Position numbers and translations under genes: made by a program. A stretch of 64,000 bases of DNA, from assembly GCA_016868755.1 (NCBI GenBank), contig VGFU01000005.1:19724-83723 (forward strand), written 5' to 3'. This document shows positions 19,000-28,180 of this stretch, one piece after another (the stretch's first letter is position 1; each line of letters begins with the position of its first letter). The notes beneath the pieces were generated by a model. That model was not told the origin of the DNA and did no database searches. It saw nothing but the letters and a program-made list of their open reading frames with translations. Source of the DNA: Bacteroidota bacterium (GTDB taxonomy: Bacteria; Bacteroidota; Bacteroidia; Flavobacteriales; Schleiferiaceae).

Positions 19000-19004
19000 C
19001 GCTG

Positions 19005-19012
19005 CAAAGTTA
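19005..19012 (-). promoter_or_regulatory. -7 box TAACTTTG for the SAM-I/metH operon
   Basis: Exact TAnnTTTG on the minus strand, ending about 5 nt before the riboswitch P1 strand. The -33 element is not clear: the nearest TTTG, at 19040-19043, is 27 nt away. Confidence 0.65.
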
Positions 19013-19088
19013 GTTCACGCCGGACTGGTTTGCATCGGTCAAATGTTTCGGGTTTTTAATCATTCGTTGGCGTACGGCGTGGCGTACC

Positions 19089-19096
19089 TACCTTTG
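19089..19096 (+). promoter_or_regulatory. -7 box TACCTTTG for SAM-II/metK
   Basis: Exact TAnnTTTG with a TTG at 19067-19069, 19 nt upstream, which fits the Bacteroidota -33 spacing. Transcription would start a few bases before the P1 strand of the SAM-II-type aptamer (19102). Confidence 0.7.
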
Positions 19097-19100
19097 CGGC

Positions 19101-19150
19101 GCGTGGAAGGATTTGTCCGATTGCAACCACGGTAAAAAATGCTAAACCGG
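19101..19150 (+). ncRNA. SAM-II-type riboswitch upstream of metK
   Basis: Compact H-type pseudoknot candidate. P1 is CGTGG (19102-19106) with CCACG (19127-19131). The L1 loop contains GATTTG and CCGATTGCA. After P1 comes GGTAAAAAATGCTAAACCGG, whose TGC and CGG segments can pair back to GCA and CCG in the loop (P2). The strings GATTTG, CCGATTGCA, TAAAAAATGCTAAA and CGG match the metA/SAM-II consensus as I recall it. SAM-II is best known upstream of methionine genes in Alphaproteobacteria. It lies just after the metK -7 box, with the metK ATG 72 nt beyond, so feedback control of SAM synthetase is inferred. Confidence 0.82.
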
Positions 19151-19222
19151 TGGACCATTGTCCGGCGCAGCAGCAATTTACCGCAGTAGGATTCCGAAGC
19201 ACGCAGATTTAAAACTGTTGCT

Positions 19223-20503
19223 ATGAGCTACTTATTTACCTCTGAGTCCGTTTCTGAAGGACACCCCGACAAAGTCGCCGACCAAATTTCGGACGCGCTT
19301 GTCGACCACTTTCTCGCCTTTGATCCCGATTCGAAAGTTGCATGCGAAACCCTAGTAACCACAGGGCAAGTGGTGCTGGCGGGCGAAGTCAAGTCGCGCA
19401 CTTACATCGACGCCGGCGAAATCGCCCGCGAAGTGATTCGCCGCATCGGATACACCAAGTCCGAGTACATGTTTGAGGCCAATTCATGCGGCGTGTTCAG
19501 CGCCATCCACGAGCAATCGCCCGACATCAACCAAGGCGTAGACCGCGCTTCGAAAGAAGAGCAGGGCGCTGGCGACCAGGGAATTATGTTCGGTTATGCC
19601 ACCGACGAGACCGACACCTACATGCCGCTGGCGCTCGAGCTGAGCCACTTGCTGCTTCGCGAACTGGCCGCTATTCGCAAGGAGGGAAAGGTGATGAAGT
19701 ACCTGCGCCCCGACGCCAAGAGCCAAGTGACCATTCGCTACAGCGACCGCAACGTGCCCGAAGCGATCGATACGATTGTTATTTCGACCCAGCACGACGA
19801 CTTCGCAGACGAAAAGCCCATGCAGGAGCGCATCACGGCGGACATCAAGCGCTACCTGATTCCGCGCATTAAGAAGCAATTGCCGCGCCGCGTGCAGCGA
19901 CTGTTCAACGCCGACGTGCGCTACTTGATCAATCCGACGGGCAAGTTCGTGATTGGCGGACCGCACGGCGACACCGGTTTGACCGGCCGCAAGATTATCG
20001 TCGACACCTACGGCGGCAAGGGCGCCCATGGCGGCGGAGCCTTCAGCGGCAAGGATCCCTCGAAGGTGGACCGTTCCGCGGCCTACGCGGCGCGCTACGT
20101 AGCCAAGAACTTGGTGGCCGCAGGCGTGGCCAAGCAGGTTCTAGTGCAGCTCGCCTACGCGATTGGTGTAGCCGAGCCCGTGGGCTTCTACCTGAACACC
20201 TACGGCACGGCGGCCGTGCGCGGAGCCGATGGAAAGAAGCTCGCCGACGGCGCGATTGCCGAGCGCGTGCAGAAGCTGTTTGACCTTCGCCCCTACGGAA
20301 TCGAGACCAAGTTTGGCCTCCGCAGCCCAATTTACTCGGAGACTGCCGCCTACGGCCACATGGGCCGCGCGCCGCAAATCGTGGAGAAGCAGTTCAAGCG
20401 CCCGACCGACAAGGGCATCGAAGTCAAGACCATGAAGGTGGACCTCTTCACGTGGGAGAAGCTCGACGCCGTGGATTCGATTAAGAAGGCGTTTGGACTT
20501 TAG
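19223..20503 (+). CDS. metK: S-adenosylmethionine synthetase
   Basis: 426 aa. Conserved motifs are present: [18 protein letters not shown] near residue 11, the methionine-site hexapeptide region [12 protein letters not shown], and the phosphate loop [19 protein letters not shown]. It makes SAM from methionine and ATP in the cytoplasm. It is divergent from metH and carries its own SAM-II-type aptamer in the 5' leader. With metH, metF and ahcY in the same 8.4 kb it provides the whole activated methyl cycle. A clear terminator and a heptad-repeat stretch follow the stop. Confidence 0.98.
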   Translation: MSYLFTSESVSEGHPDKVADQISDALVDHFLAFDPDSKVACETLVTTGQVVLAGEVKSRTYIDAGEIAREVIRRIGYTKSEYMFEANSCGVFSAIHEQSPDINQGVDRASKEEQGAGDQGIMFGYATDETDTYMPLALELSHLLLRELAAIRKEGKVMKYLRPDAKSQVTIRYSDRNVPEAIDTIVISTQHDDFADEKPMQERITADIKRYLIPRIKKQLPRRVQRLFNADVRYLINPTGKFVIGGPHGDTGLTGRKIIVDTYGGKGAHGGGAFSGKDPSKVDRSAAYAARYVAKNLVAAGVAKQVLVQLAYAIGVAEPVGFYLNTYGTAAVRGADGKKLADGAIAERVQKLFDLRPYGIETKFGLRSPIYSETAAYGHMGRAPQIVEKQFKRPTDKGIEVKTMKVDLFTWEKLDAVDSIKKAFGL

Positions 20504-20508
20504 TACCT

Positions 20509-20557
20509 CGTTTCTGGTTACTGGTTTCTAGTTTTCTGCAACTGGTTTCTGGTATCT
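20509..20557. repeat. Heptad-period intergenic repeat, copy 2 (after metK)
   Basis: Seven consecutive 7-mers: CGTTTCT, GGTTACT, GGTTTCT, AGTTTTC, TGCAACT, GGTTTCT, GGTATCT. It begins 6 bp after the metK stop and ends just before the terminator. Confidence 0.75.
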
Positions 20558-20565
20558 TGATTTTG

Positions 20566-20597
20566 AGCCCTGGCTGCGCGAGTAGCTGGGGCTTTTT
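20566..20597 (+). terminator. Rho-independent terminator of metK
   Basis: AGCCCTGGCT pairs along its whole length (two G-T wobbles) with AGCTGGGGCT and is followed by TTTTT. It overlaps the last bases of the convergent hicB gene. Confidence 0.85.
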
Positions 20598-20997
20598 ATT
20601 TAGTCGAAAACGTAAGTGTCGCCAGCTCTTCACCGAGTTCATTGATCCCGTTCATGATGCGCAATACTTGCTTTGGTGAGGGCTCTTTGGTACCCGATAC
20701 ATATTGAGACAATAGACTTGGATTAAGACCTATCCGCTCAGCAAGAAACTTAGCATTGAGTACGCGGTAGTGGCTGAAAAACTGCTGAAAATCAAACTTT
20801 AACTTGAAATTCTGAGGGCCATATTCAATCTGATCATCTTCATGTAAGAGTGACATGGCCTCAGAAATGTTCGCATAAACTTCATTAATAGAACCTCCTG
20901 TTGTGTAGACTGGGAAATCTTGAGTGTACGCAGAATATCCAGTATTCGTTACCTCGACAACTACTGGAATCTTTGGATGTTTTTTTTCTTTTTTCAT
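20596..20997 (-). CDS. hicB: HicB-family antitoxin with HTH domain
   Basis: 133 aa. The N-terminal half is the partial-RNase-H HicB fold (VVVEVTNTGYSAYTQDFP, then TGGSINEVYANISEAMSLL), which occludes the toxin. The C-terminal half is a Cro/CI-like HTH (FLAERIGLNPSLLSQYVSG, about residues 84-102) for autorepression. The ATG overlaps the hicA stop (ATGA). Toxin-first order is the standard hicAB layout. Base composition is visibly more AT-rich than in the flanking metK and ahcY genes, which suggests recent acquisition. Confidence 0.9.
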   Translation of the reverse strand: MKKEKKHPKIPVVVEVTNTGYSAYTQDFPVYTTGGSINEVYANISEAMSLLHEDDQIEYGPQNFKLKFDFQQFFSHYRVLNAKFLAERIGLNPSLLSQYVSGTKEPSPKQVLRIMNGINELGEELATLTFSTK

Positions 20998-21188
20998 CGT
21001 AAACCGGCGTCTTTTTTAATTCGAAGTTCCAATCCGCGTGCAATTTCTTTAGCTCCATGATTTGGCACAACCAACATCACTCCAGGCCTCTCATCATGAA
21101 TGAACTTCACGTGTGATCCTTTTTGACTTTTGGAGTACCAACCATTGGCTTGCAGCAATCGAATTAGCTCATTTGACTTCACATACAA
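20994..21188 (-). CDS. hicA: HicA toxin (mRNA interferase)
   Basis: 64 aa, a typical HicA size. It has the dsRBD-like fold signature: ELIRLLQANGWY, then KGSHVKF with the catalytic His at residue 26, then VVPNHGAKEIARGL. It cleaves mRNAs when not bound by HicB. It heads the hicAB pair, upstream of which is AT-rich DNA (21189-21240). The pair sits between metK and ahcY without disrupting either, like an insertion in a conserved methionine-cycle locus. Confidence 0.92.
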   Translation of the reverse strand: MYVKSNELIRLLQANGWYSKSQKGSHVKFIHDERPGVMLVVPNHGAKEIARGLELRIKKDAGLR

Positions 21189-21240
21189 AAGTACATCATA
21201 ATTTACTTTTAGCTTTAACTAGAAGTAAATAATTATTAAC

Positions 21241-21270
21241 AAAAACCCCCGGTCGCTCGCGCGGCCGGGG
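21241..21270 (-). terminator. Rho-independent terminator of ahcY
   Basis: On the minus strand CCCCGG and CCGGGG flank an inner CGC/GCG stem, followed by GTTTTT. It lies 26 bp after the ahcY stop and upstream of hicA. Confidence 0.85.
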
Positions 21271-21295
21271 TTCCGAATAAAGCCCTTAAAACGGC

Positions 21296-22615
<1,320 letters not shown>

Positions 22616-22636
22616 AGCAATGATTATTTGGAGGCG

Positions 22637-22644
22637 CAAAGATA
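22637..22644 (-). promoter_or_regulatory. -7 box TATCTTTG for ahcY
   Basis: Exact TAnnTTTG on the minus strand, 21 nt before the ahcY ATG. The box overlaps the first base of the predicted start of the divergent PPTase-kinase gene. Confidence 0.55.
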
Positions 22645-23813
22645 TGGAAAATTCGGGGGCTGAAGTCGCCGAAGTCGGTCATTTTGGCCTCGTCCTTGCG
22701 CGTATTTCTCTTGGTCAAGCCGCTGATTTTGAGGCGGAATTTACTTCAGTCACGGATTTTTTATCTCCCGCCGATCAGGAGCGGTGGGCTGAGCTAAAAC
22801 CGGGTCCGAGGCGCGCAGCGTTTTGGGCGGCACGGCAGGCGTTGGCAGCGGCGCTGAGCGGCACCTCAATGAGTCCGCGCGACGTGAGCTACGATGGGGA
22901 GCGCCCCGTACTGCCCCGGGGCAACTTGAGCCTGTCGCACGGCGGAGCTTGGGCGGTCGCGGCGTACCACCCCCTTTTGCCGGTGGGGATTGACGTAGAG
23001 GCTCCGCGCGCCCAGCTCGAACGGGTCATCGCTCGCGTGGCCTGTGAACGCGAAGTGGCGGAACTCGACCATGCGACGGTTTGGGGCGCCAAAGAAGCGG
23101 TGTATAAGGCAGCTGGAATAAAAGGGCTCGACTGGAAGAAGGAAATTGACGTCCGGTCGACCCGCGAAGCCATGTGCACCCGCAGCCACGAACGCTACGC
23201 GCTTGAATCGTTTCCAATGGGCGCCGATCGAGTCGTGGTGGCGGTGCGCCAACCGCTGCGCGTTGTGCTTACCGGGCCTGAAAGCGCAGGGAAAACACAG
23301 TTAGCGGCAAAGCTTGCTCGGGAATTCCGTACCCTATGGACCCCCGAAATCGCGCGCGAGTACCTGAGCGAACACGGCCCGGACTACGCGGCCGACGACG
23401 TGGTCAAGATGGCGCGCCTGCAAGCCGAGCGCGCCGAAGAGCTAGCCGCAAGCTGCTCTGAGATTGTCATTGAAGACACGGACGTGCTGACGCAGCGCAT
23501 CTGGTTCCGCGAAAAGTACGGGCGGCCGAACCCTGAACTCGAAGCTATGCCCCTCAAGGGAGACCTTTATTTGCTCTGTGCACCTGACCTCGCGTGGACG
23601 CAGGACCCCCTGCGCGAGCACCCCAAAGAGTCCGACCGACAACGACATTTTGAGCAATACCATACTGAATTAGAACGCAATAAAAAAACATTTAACGTGG
23701 TTTCAGGACAGGGTTCCGCACGAAAAACCAATGCGCTGCGAACACTTGAAGGCTACGGCGTGTTACCTTTGGCGAAGCACAGGGGTGCCGGCGATGAGAT
23801 CCGGCTGAGATGA
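22644..23813 (+). CDS. Fusion: 4'-phosphopantetheinyl transferase and NadR-like P-loop kinase
   Basis: 389 aa from the ATG at 22644 (GGAGG-like bases 12 nt upstream); the frame is open to 22596 but that would overlap ahcY. Residues 1-202 are a Sfp/AcpT-type PPTase: [23 protein letters not shown] (about 114) and WGAKEAVYK (147-155), the Mg/CoA-binding signature that activates acyl carrier proteins. At about residue 205 a new domain begins, [15 protein letters not shown] (Walker A 211-218), followed by [16 protein letters not shown] and [17 protein letters not shown], matching the AAA_28/NadR ribosylnicotinamide-kinase-like family. These are normally separate genes. No linker is left between them, as if a stop codon was lost. 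The C-terminal 12 or so codons are also TPP riboswitch sequence. Confidence 0.85.
   Translation: MENSGAEVAEVGHFGLVLARISLGQAADFEAEFTSVTDFLSPADQERWAELKPGPRRAAFWAARQALAAALSGTSMSPRDVSYDGERPVLPRGNLSLSHGGAWAVAAYHPLLPVGIDVEAPRAQLERVIARVACEREVAELDHATVWGAKEAVYKAAGIKGLDWKKEIDVRSTREAMCTRSHERYALESFPMGADRVVVAVRQPLRVVLTGPESAGKTQLAAKLAREFRTLWTPEIAREYLSEHGPDYAADDVVKMARLQAERAEELAASCSEIVIEDTDVLTQRIWFREKYGRPNPELEAMPLKGDLYLLCAPDLAWTQDPLREHPKESDRQRHFEQYHTELERNKKTFNVVSGQGSARKTNALRTLEGYGVLPLAKHRGAGDEIRLR
23764..23771 (+). promoter_or_regulatory. -7 box TACCTTTG inside the fusion CDS, for the TPP riboswitch transcript
   Basis: Exact TAnnTTTG 6 nt before the predicted 5' strand of the TPP aptamer. It lies within codons of the PPTase-kinase gene. 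A TTG at 23746-23748 is only 15 nt away, shorter than usual. Confidence 0.55.
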
Positions 23814-23850
23814 TACCCTAGAACCTGGGCGGGTAATGCCGCCAAGGAAG
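23777..23850 (+). ncRNA. TPP riboswitch (THI element)
   Basis: All conserved blocks are present in order: AGGGGTGCC, a P3 arm, CTGAGATGATACCC, GAACCTG, GGGTAATGCC and AAGGAAG. It binds thiamine pyrophosphate and should repress the downstream TonB receptor. The first 37 nt, including CTGAGA, are translated as the end of the upstream fusion protein, whose TGA at 23811-23813 lies inside the aptamer core. Confidence 0.95.
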
Positions 23851-23857
23851 TCGCGAA

Positions 23858-23879
23858 GCCGCACCCTTAGCGTGCGGGC
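23858..23879 (+). promoter_or_regulatory. Expression-platform hairpin after the TPP aptamer
   Basis: GCCGCAC pairs with GTGCGGGC around CCTTAGC, followed by ATTTCT. A weak terminator or start-sequestering hairpin located 40 nt before the receptor ATG. Confidence 0.5.
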
Positions 23880-23918
23880 ATTTCTGTGCACGAGAACCGA
23901 TTTAACAAACCGTGCACG

Positions 23919-26201
23919 ATGAACCAACGTTCCATTTTTGTCCTTATGCTGGGCTTTTCGTTGACGCCCGCGACCTCCCAAATGATTCGGGTGGCCGAAT
24001 CGCCGGCGGGGTCTGACACCGTCAAAACACAGGTACTCAATGAGGTTTCGCTCGTGGCCAGCCGGCCAAGCGCTCGGATTCCCATGCCCCAAATTCGGCT
24101 GAAGCCCGGGGACTTGGCCAAGCAGAACGCGGGGCGAGACGTGCCATTTTTGCTGCAGGGCCTGCCCTCGTTTACGGCCGCCAGCGACGCGGGTAATGGG
24201 TTTGGTTACACCTACGTGCGCTTTCGCGGAATGGACCAAACGCGGATCAACGTCACGGTCAACAACGTCGCGCTCAACGATCCCGAATCGCATGGCGTAT
24301 TTTGGGTGAATACGCCCGACCTCGGCTTGAACGCCAACTCATTGGTGGTGCAGCGCGGAGTGGGCACGTCAACCTTGGGGAGCGGCGCGTTCGGCGCGTC
24401 ATTGTCGTTTGAAGTTGGGGTGCCTAACGACACCGCTAGCCAGGCGGTTTCTGCCACCTACGGCTCGTTTAACTCGGCGCGCATCAGCTACGCCGTTCAT
24501 AGCGGTCTCGTTGGCGCCAAAAAGCGCTGGTCGACCACCGCGCGGGCCACTGCGATGCGCAGCGACGGGTTTGTGGACCGATCAGGCAGCCAACTCCAGA
24601 GCTACTTGTTTGGTGCCCAATACCGGCTTCCGGCGTTCACGTGGCGCTTGGTCCATTTTGCCGGAAGCGAGCGCACCCAGCAGGCCTGGTACGGCATTCC
24701 TGAAGCTAAGTTCCGCGGCGATGCGCAGGGCGTAATGGACTACATCGGCCGGAACGGGGTTGCGGGCGCGGACTCCGCAAACCTGATTCAAAGCGGCAAT
24801 GCGACCTACAACTTCTACCGCTACGCGAACGAAATTGATCAGTACACCCAGCGCCACTACCAGAGTTTGATGACGTGGATCGTCAGTCCACGCTGGCACG
24901 TAACGCAAACGATTGCCGTGGTTACGGGCAAAGGCTACTTTGAGCAGTACCGGCCCTTTATGTCGTTTGCCTCACTGGGTTTGCCCAATGTTCCCATCGG
25001 CATCATGGAGCTCACGGGAACCGAAGGCGTGCGGCGGCGCTGGCTCGATAACGGGAGTTTTGGAGGAACCACTTCGGTTCAGTACCGCAGGGAGCACTTC
25101 CAGTTCGTGGCCGGCATGCAGGATCAGGTGTACGACGGACTTCACTACGGAACGTTGCCGTGGCTTCGCTACAATCCGTTGGGCGGACTCGACGGGAGCG
25201 TGACCGTAGAAGGCGTTCCGGTGGGCACCCAGTCAGCGCAAGCCCACCGGTTTTATGAGGGCTCCAGCTTGAAGCTCGACGAGGCCTACTTCGCCCGAGC
25301 TGAGTGGAGCCTAGGGCGCTGGACGTACCTGGGGGACCTGCAGGTTCGCCGAATTAACTACGAGGGGGTTGGAACGGACGTAGATCAAAACGCCTACGAT
25401 TTTAACGCGTCCTACCTGTTTTTTAACCCCAAAGCGGGCATTTCGTACCAAGACCGCGATTGGACCGTGCGCGCTTCGGTTGCTCAAGCGCACCGCGAGC
25501 CGATTCGTTCAGACTTTATTGACAACGCGGTGGCTCCGCGGCCTGAGCGGGTAACAGATTTTGAGTTCGGAATTGAGAAGCGCGCCGAGCGTTTTTGGGC
25601 CGAAGCCAACGTGTACCTAATGGAGTACCAGGACCAACTGGTTCCAACCGGCGCGCTGAACGATGTGGGGGCCCTGATTCGGACCAATGTGGCACAAAGC
25701 CACCGCAGGGGCTTGGAGTTGGCGGCCGTTTGGTCTCCTTCGGTCGCATGGAAGATCGGAGCCAACAGCACCTTGAGCCGCAACCGCATCGCGGAGTTTG
25801 AAGAGGTTTTGTACGACTACGCCGACGTTAGTGAGGTCCGCACAAAGTACACCAATACGCCCATCGCCCTTTCGCCCGAAGCCATGGGCAATGCTTGGGC
25901 CGAGTGGCAGCGCCGAGGTCTTTCAGCCCGCGCCACACTGCACGCCGTGGGCCGTCAGTACTTGGATAACACCGGGACGTTAGAGCGCTCGCTTGACCCC
26001 TACCGCACCGTGGACGCGACCCTTCGCTGGAACCGCGGCCCTGTGGAGTGGCGCCTCGACGCGATCAACCTTTTGGGCCGTCCGTACGCGCCCAACGGCT
26101 ACACGTGGGGCTACCTCTACGACGGAGTTCGGACCGACGAAAACTTTGTGTACCCGATGGCCGGAACGCAGCTGCTGCTGGGATTCAAGCTGGTTTTTTA
26201 G
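23919..26201 (+). CDS. TonB-dependent receptor, probable thiamine/TPP uptake
   Basis: 760 aa from the ATG that begins the signal peptide (MNQRSIFVLMLGFSLTPATSQ); the longer frame starts in the riboswitch leader. There is no CarboxypepD_reg domain. The plug at about 40-155 has QVLNEVSLVASRP, FRGMDQTRINVTVNNVALND and GVGTSTLGSGAFGASL. The barrel ends in an aromatic strand, LLGFKLVF. The direct TPP riboswitch control makes uptake of thiamine or a phosphorylated form the best inference, as for the OMthi receptors of other Bacteroidota. No pnuT or thiamine kinase gene lies next to it here, so the rest of the pathway must be elsewhere. Confidence 0.88.
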   Translation: MNQRSIFVLMLGFSLTPATSQMIRVAESPAGSDTVKTQVLNEVSLVASRPSARIPMPQIRLKPGDLAKQNAGRDVPFLLQGLPSFTAASDAGNGFGYTYVRFRGMDQTRINVTVNNVALNDPESHGVFWVNTPDLGLNANSLVVQRGVGTSTLGSGAFGASLSFEVGVPNDTASQAVSATYGSFNSARISYAVHSGLVGAKKRWSTTARATAMRSDGFVDRSGSQLQSYLFGAQYRLPAFTWRLVHFAGSERTQQAWYGIPEAKFRGDAQGVMDYIGRNGVAGADSANLIQSGNATYNFYRYANEIDQYTQRHYQSLMTWIVSPRWHVTQTIAVVTGKGYFEQYRPFMSFASLGLPNVPIGIMELTGTEGVRRRWLDNGSFGGTTSVQYRREHFQFVAGMQDQVYDGLHYGTLPWLRYNPLGGLDGSVTVEGVPVGTQSAQAHRFYEGSSLKLDEAYFARAEWSLGRWTYLGDLQVRRINYEGVGTDVDQNAYDFNASYLFFNPKAGISYQDRDWTVRASVAQAHREPIRSDFIDNAVAPRPERVTDFEFGIEKRAERFWAEANVYLMEYQDQLVPTGALNDVGALIRTNVAQSHRRGLELAAVWSPSVAWKIGANSTLSRNRIAEFEEVLYDYADVSEVRTKYTNTPIALSPEAMGNAWAEWQRRGLSARATLHAVGRQYLDNTGTLERSLDPYRTVDATLRWNRGPVEWRLDAINLLGRPYAPNGYTWGYLYDGVRTDENFVYPMAGTQLLLGFKLVF

Positions 26202-26242
26202 GGGACTTCGCGCCTGCGGCGCGGCGCTCCGCGCTGTTTCAT

Positions 26243-26328
26243 GCTCCTAGTTTCTAGTTCGCGCCTTTGTCGCGCCAACACAAGAAACCAGCAACAAGTA
26301 ACTATACAGCTAGCCCGCAGCTAGTTAC
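26243..26328. repeat. Heptad-period intergenic repeat, copy 3 (two inverted arms)
   Basis: The left arm is TCCTAGT, TTCTAGT (26245-26258). The right arm, mostly in reverse orientation, is GAAACCA, GCAACAA, GTAACTA, TACAGCT, then AGCTAGT at the aminopeptidase stop (AAC TAG on minus). The arms are separated by GC-rich palindromic DNA (GCGCCTTTGTCGCGCC), and another such block precedes the left arm (26207-26234). Confidence 0.7.
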
Positions 26329-28168
26329 GAACCGCTTGTGGCCACACGTTGTCGTCGCGGTTGACGTCGGCAGTCCAGTGGCCAGGGTCGACCTCGATGG
26401 AGCGAATGCCTTTGAGCGGCGTTTCAACCATCAGATCAAACGTCTTCTGGGTGTAGTTCCAGGGGCCGGCAAGCACGAGGAGCGGGTCCTTTTTGTGGCC
26501 CTGCTGTTCCAGGAGGGGCAAGGTATAGGTCATGCTGGCTCCGCTTTCAAAGGTCACCTTGACGTCGACCGGGAGGGCCATGGACCCGCGGCGCTCCAGG
26601 CGCACAAATGTGAGGGCTCGGTTATCGCTCCACACGCTGTCGATGCCCACGTCGGGGTACTTGGTGGTGTTGATCCACTGGTCGTGGTACCAGTCGAGTA
26701 CCATGCCCGACTCGCGCTCGGCGATGCGCACGAAGTCTTCGGGGCGCGGATGCTTGAAGCTCCACTCGTCGAAATAGCGGCGCATGGTCCGCCAAAAGGC
26801 GTCGTCGCCGACGATTCCGCGCAGCTGAACGAGGTAGAGCGAACCCATCATGTAGGCGGCCATTTGGTACGGAAACTTACCGTCAAAGTAGTTGGCCGGA
26901 GTGCTGGCGGGCTCGCGCCAGGCTGCTTTGGCGGCGCGCTTGGCAAACGTGCTGAGGTAGCCCTCGTGGGCGTTGGGCTTGTTGGCGCCCGAGATGACGT
27001 TCATGACCTCGTCTTCGGCGAAGCTGGTGAAGCCCTCGTCCATCCAGTGGTAGCGCTGCTCGTCGGTGGCGAGCTGGCCGTAAAACCACATGTGCGAGCC
27101 CTCGTGGGCGACGACGCTAAAGGTTCCGAGGTAGTCGTCGCCGTGCGATTCCATCAGGGTGCACATGGGGTACTCCATGGCGCCCTCGCCGCCCTGGATG
27201 ACGCTGAATTGGGGCCAGCGGTAGGGTCCGAAGTGCGAATTCATGAAGGCAAAGTAGGTGGCCACGTCGGCGCGAAAGCGCTCGTTCTCGTACATCATGC
27301 GCGACTTGGCGTCGGGCAAATAGAGGTAGTGAATCTGCGTTCCGGTGGGCAGCGTGAAGCGTTGGTGCTGGTACTCGCGGTCGGCGGTCCAGGCAAAGTC
27401 GTGCACGCTGTCGGCGGCAAAGCGCCAGGTAATGCGCGCCTTTTTCTTGTGCTTGACGGGCTTGTCGCTGTAGCCGTGTCCGATTTCGTCGGGGTTTTGG
27501 AGCACGCCGGTTCCGCCGAGCACAAAGCCCGCGTCGGCGGTGACGTTGACCTCAAACCGGCCAAAGTCCCCATAAAATTCGCGGGCCACATACAGGTCGG
27601 GGTGCCAGCCGTCGCGGTCGTACACGCACATTTTGGGGTACCACTGCGTGAAGCTGTAGTCCACGCCCTCTTTGTTGTCACGGCCGGCGCGCTCGATGAC
27701 GATCGGAATCCGGGTGGTGTACTCCAGCTCAAAAACGTGCGTGGCTCCGGGGGCTATGGGTTCTTGGAGCTGGGCGCGCAAGATGGTCTGGTTCAAGTGA
27801 AACGCGACCTCGCGGCCGTTGTGCTTGACCGACCGCACGATTTGCTCGCCCTCTTCGTGGGGCTTGAGCTGCTCGATTTTGGTTCCGATCGCCTTGTCTT
27901 TAAACTGGGTCGGAATGTTGGCCATGTTGCTCATCATGCTTCCGGGCTGAAACGCGTTCCAGTACAGGTGCATGAAGATTTCGTCGAGCGCGTCGGGGCT
28001 GTTGTTGGTGTACTCGAGGCGCATCTTGCCCTCAAGGCGGTGCTGGTTGTGGTCGAGGTCGACGTTTATTTGGTAGCGAACCGACTGCTGCCAGTAGCCT
28101 GTGGGCGGAGTTTGGGCCCAAATTCCTACGGCCCAGAGGGCGGCGGCGATGCTCAAGAGGTTTTTCAT
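26321..28168 (-). CDS. M1 family metallopeptidase (aminopeptidase), secreted
   Basis: 615 aa. Signal peptide about 1-19 (MKNLLSIAAALWAVGIWAQ). An N-terminal beta-sandwich is followed by the gluzincin catalytic domain: GGEGAMEYP (the GAMEN-like exopeptidase loop, about 327-334), zinc site HEGSH at 355-359 and the third ligand E378 in DEGF. It should remove N-terminal residues from peptides in the periplasm or at the surface. Third gene of tadA-MBL-peptidase (12 bp after the MBL gene). Its C-terminus (Arg-Asn-stop) is written by a heptad repeat. A 713-codon open frame on the opposite strand is a composition artefact. Confidence 0.93.
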   Translation of the reverse strand: MKNLLSIAAALWAVGIWAQTPPTGYWQQSVRYQINVDLDHNQHRLEGKMRLEYTNNSPDALDEIFMHLYWNAFQPGSMMSNMANIPTQFKDKAIGTKIEQLKPHEEGEQIVRSVKHNGREVAFHLNQTILRAQLQEPIAPGATHVFELEYTTRIPIVIERAGRDNKEGVDYSFTQWYPKMCVYDRDGWHPDLYVAREFYGDFGRFEVNVTADAGFVLGGTGVLQNPDEIGHGYSDKPVKHKKKARITWRFAADSVHDFAWTADREYQHQRFTLPTGTQIHYLYLPDAKSRMMYENERFRADVATYFAFMNSHFGPYRWPQFSVIQGGEGAMEYPMCTLMESHGDDYLGTFSVVAHEGSHMWFYGQLATDEQRYHWMDEGFTSFAEDEVMNVISGANKPNAHEGYLSTFAKRAAKAAWREPASTPANYFDGKFPYQMAAYMMGSLYLVQLRGIVGDDAFWRTMRRYFDEWSFKHPRPEDFVRIAERESGMVLDWYHDQWINTTKYPDVGIDSVWSDNRALTFVRLERRGSMALPVDVKVTFESGASMTYTLPLLEQQGHKKDPLLVLAGPWNYTQKTFDLMVETPLKGIRSIEVDPGHWTADVNRDDNVWPQAVRN

Positions 28169-28180
28169 GTCGTAGGCAAA

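Larger units (their letters stand above)
18829..19222. other. Divergent metH/metK regulatory region (394 bp without a gene)
   Basis: Holds, left to right: the metH leader with a candidate anti-P1 segment (18844-18857), the SAM-I aptamer (minus), its -7 box, about 75 bp with nothing recognised beyond a possible -33 TTG at 19067-19069, the metK -7 box, the SAM-II-type aptamer (plus) and about 70 nt of metK leader. No protein-coding signal is seen. Confidence 0.85.

Noticed and set aside
22616..22700. Possible SAM or SAH riboswitch before ahcY
   Set aside because: The -7 box lies about 20 nt from the ATG, leaving no room for an aptamer, and no motif is present.
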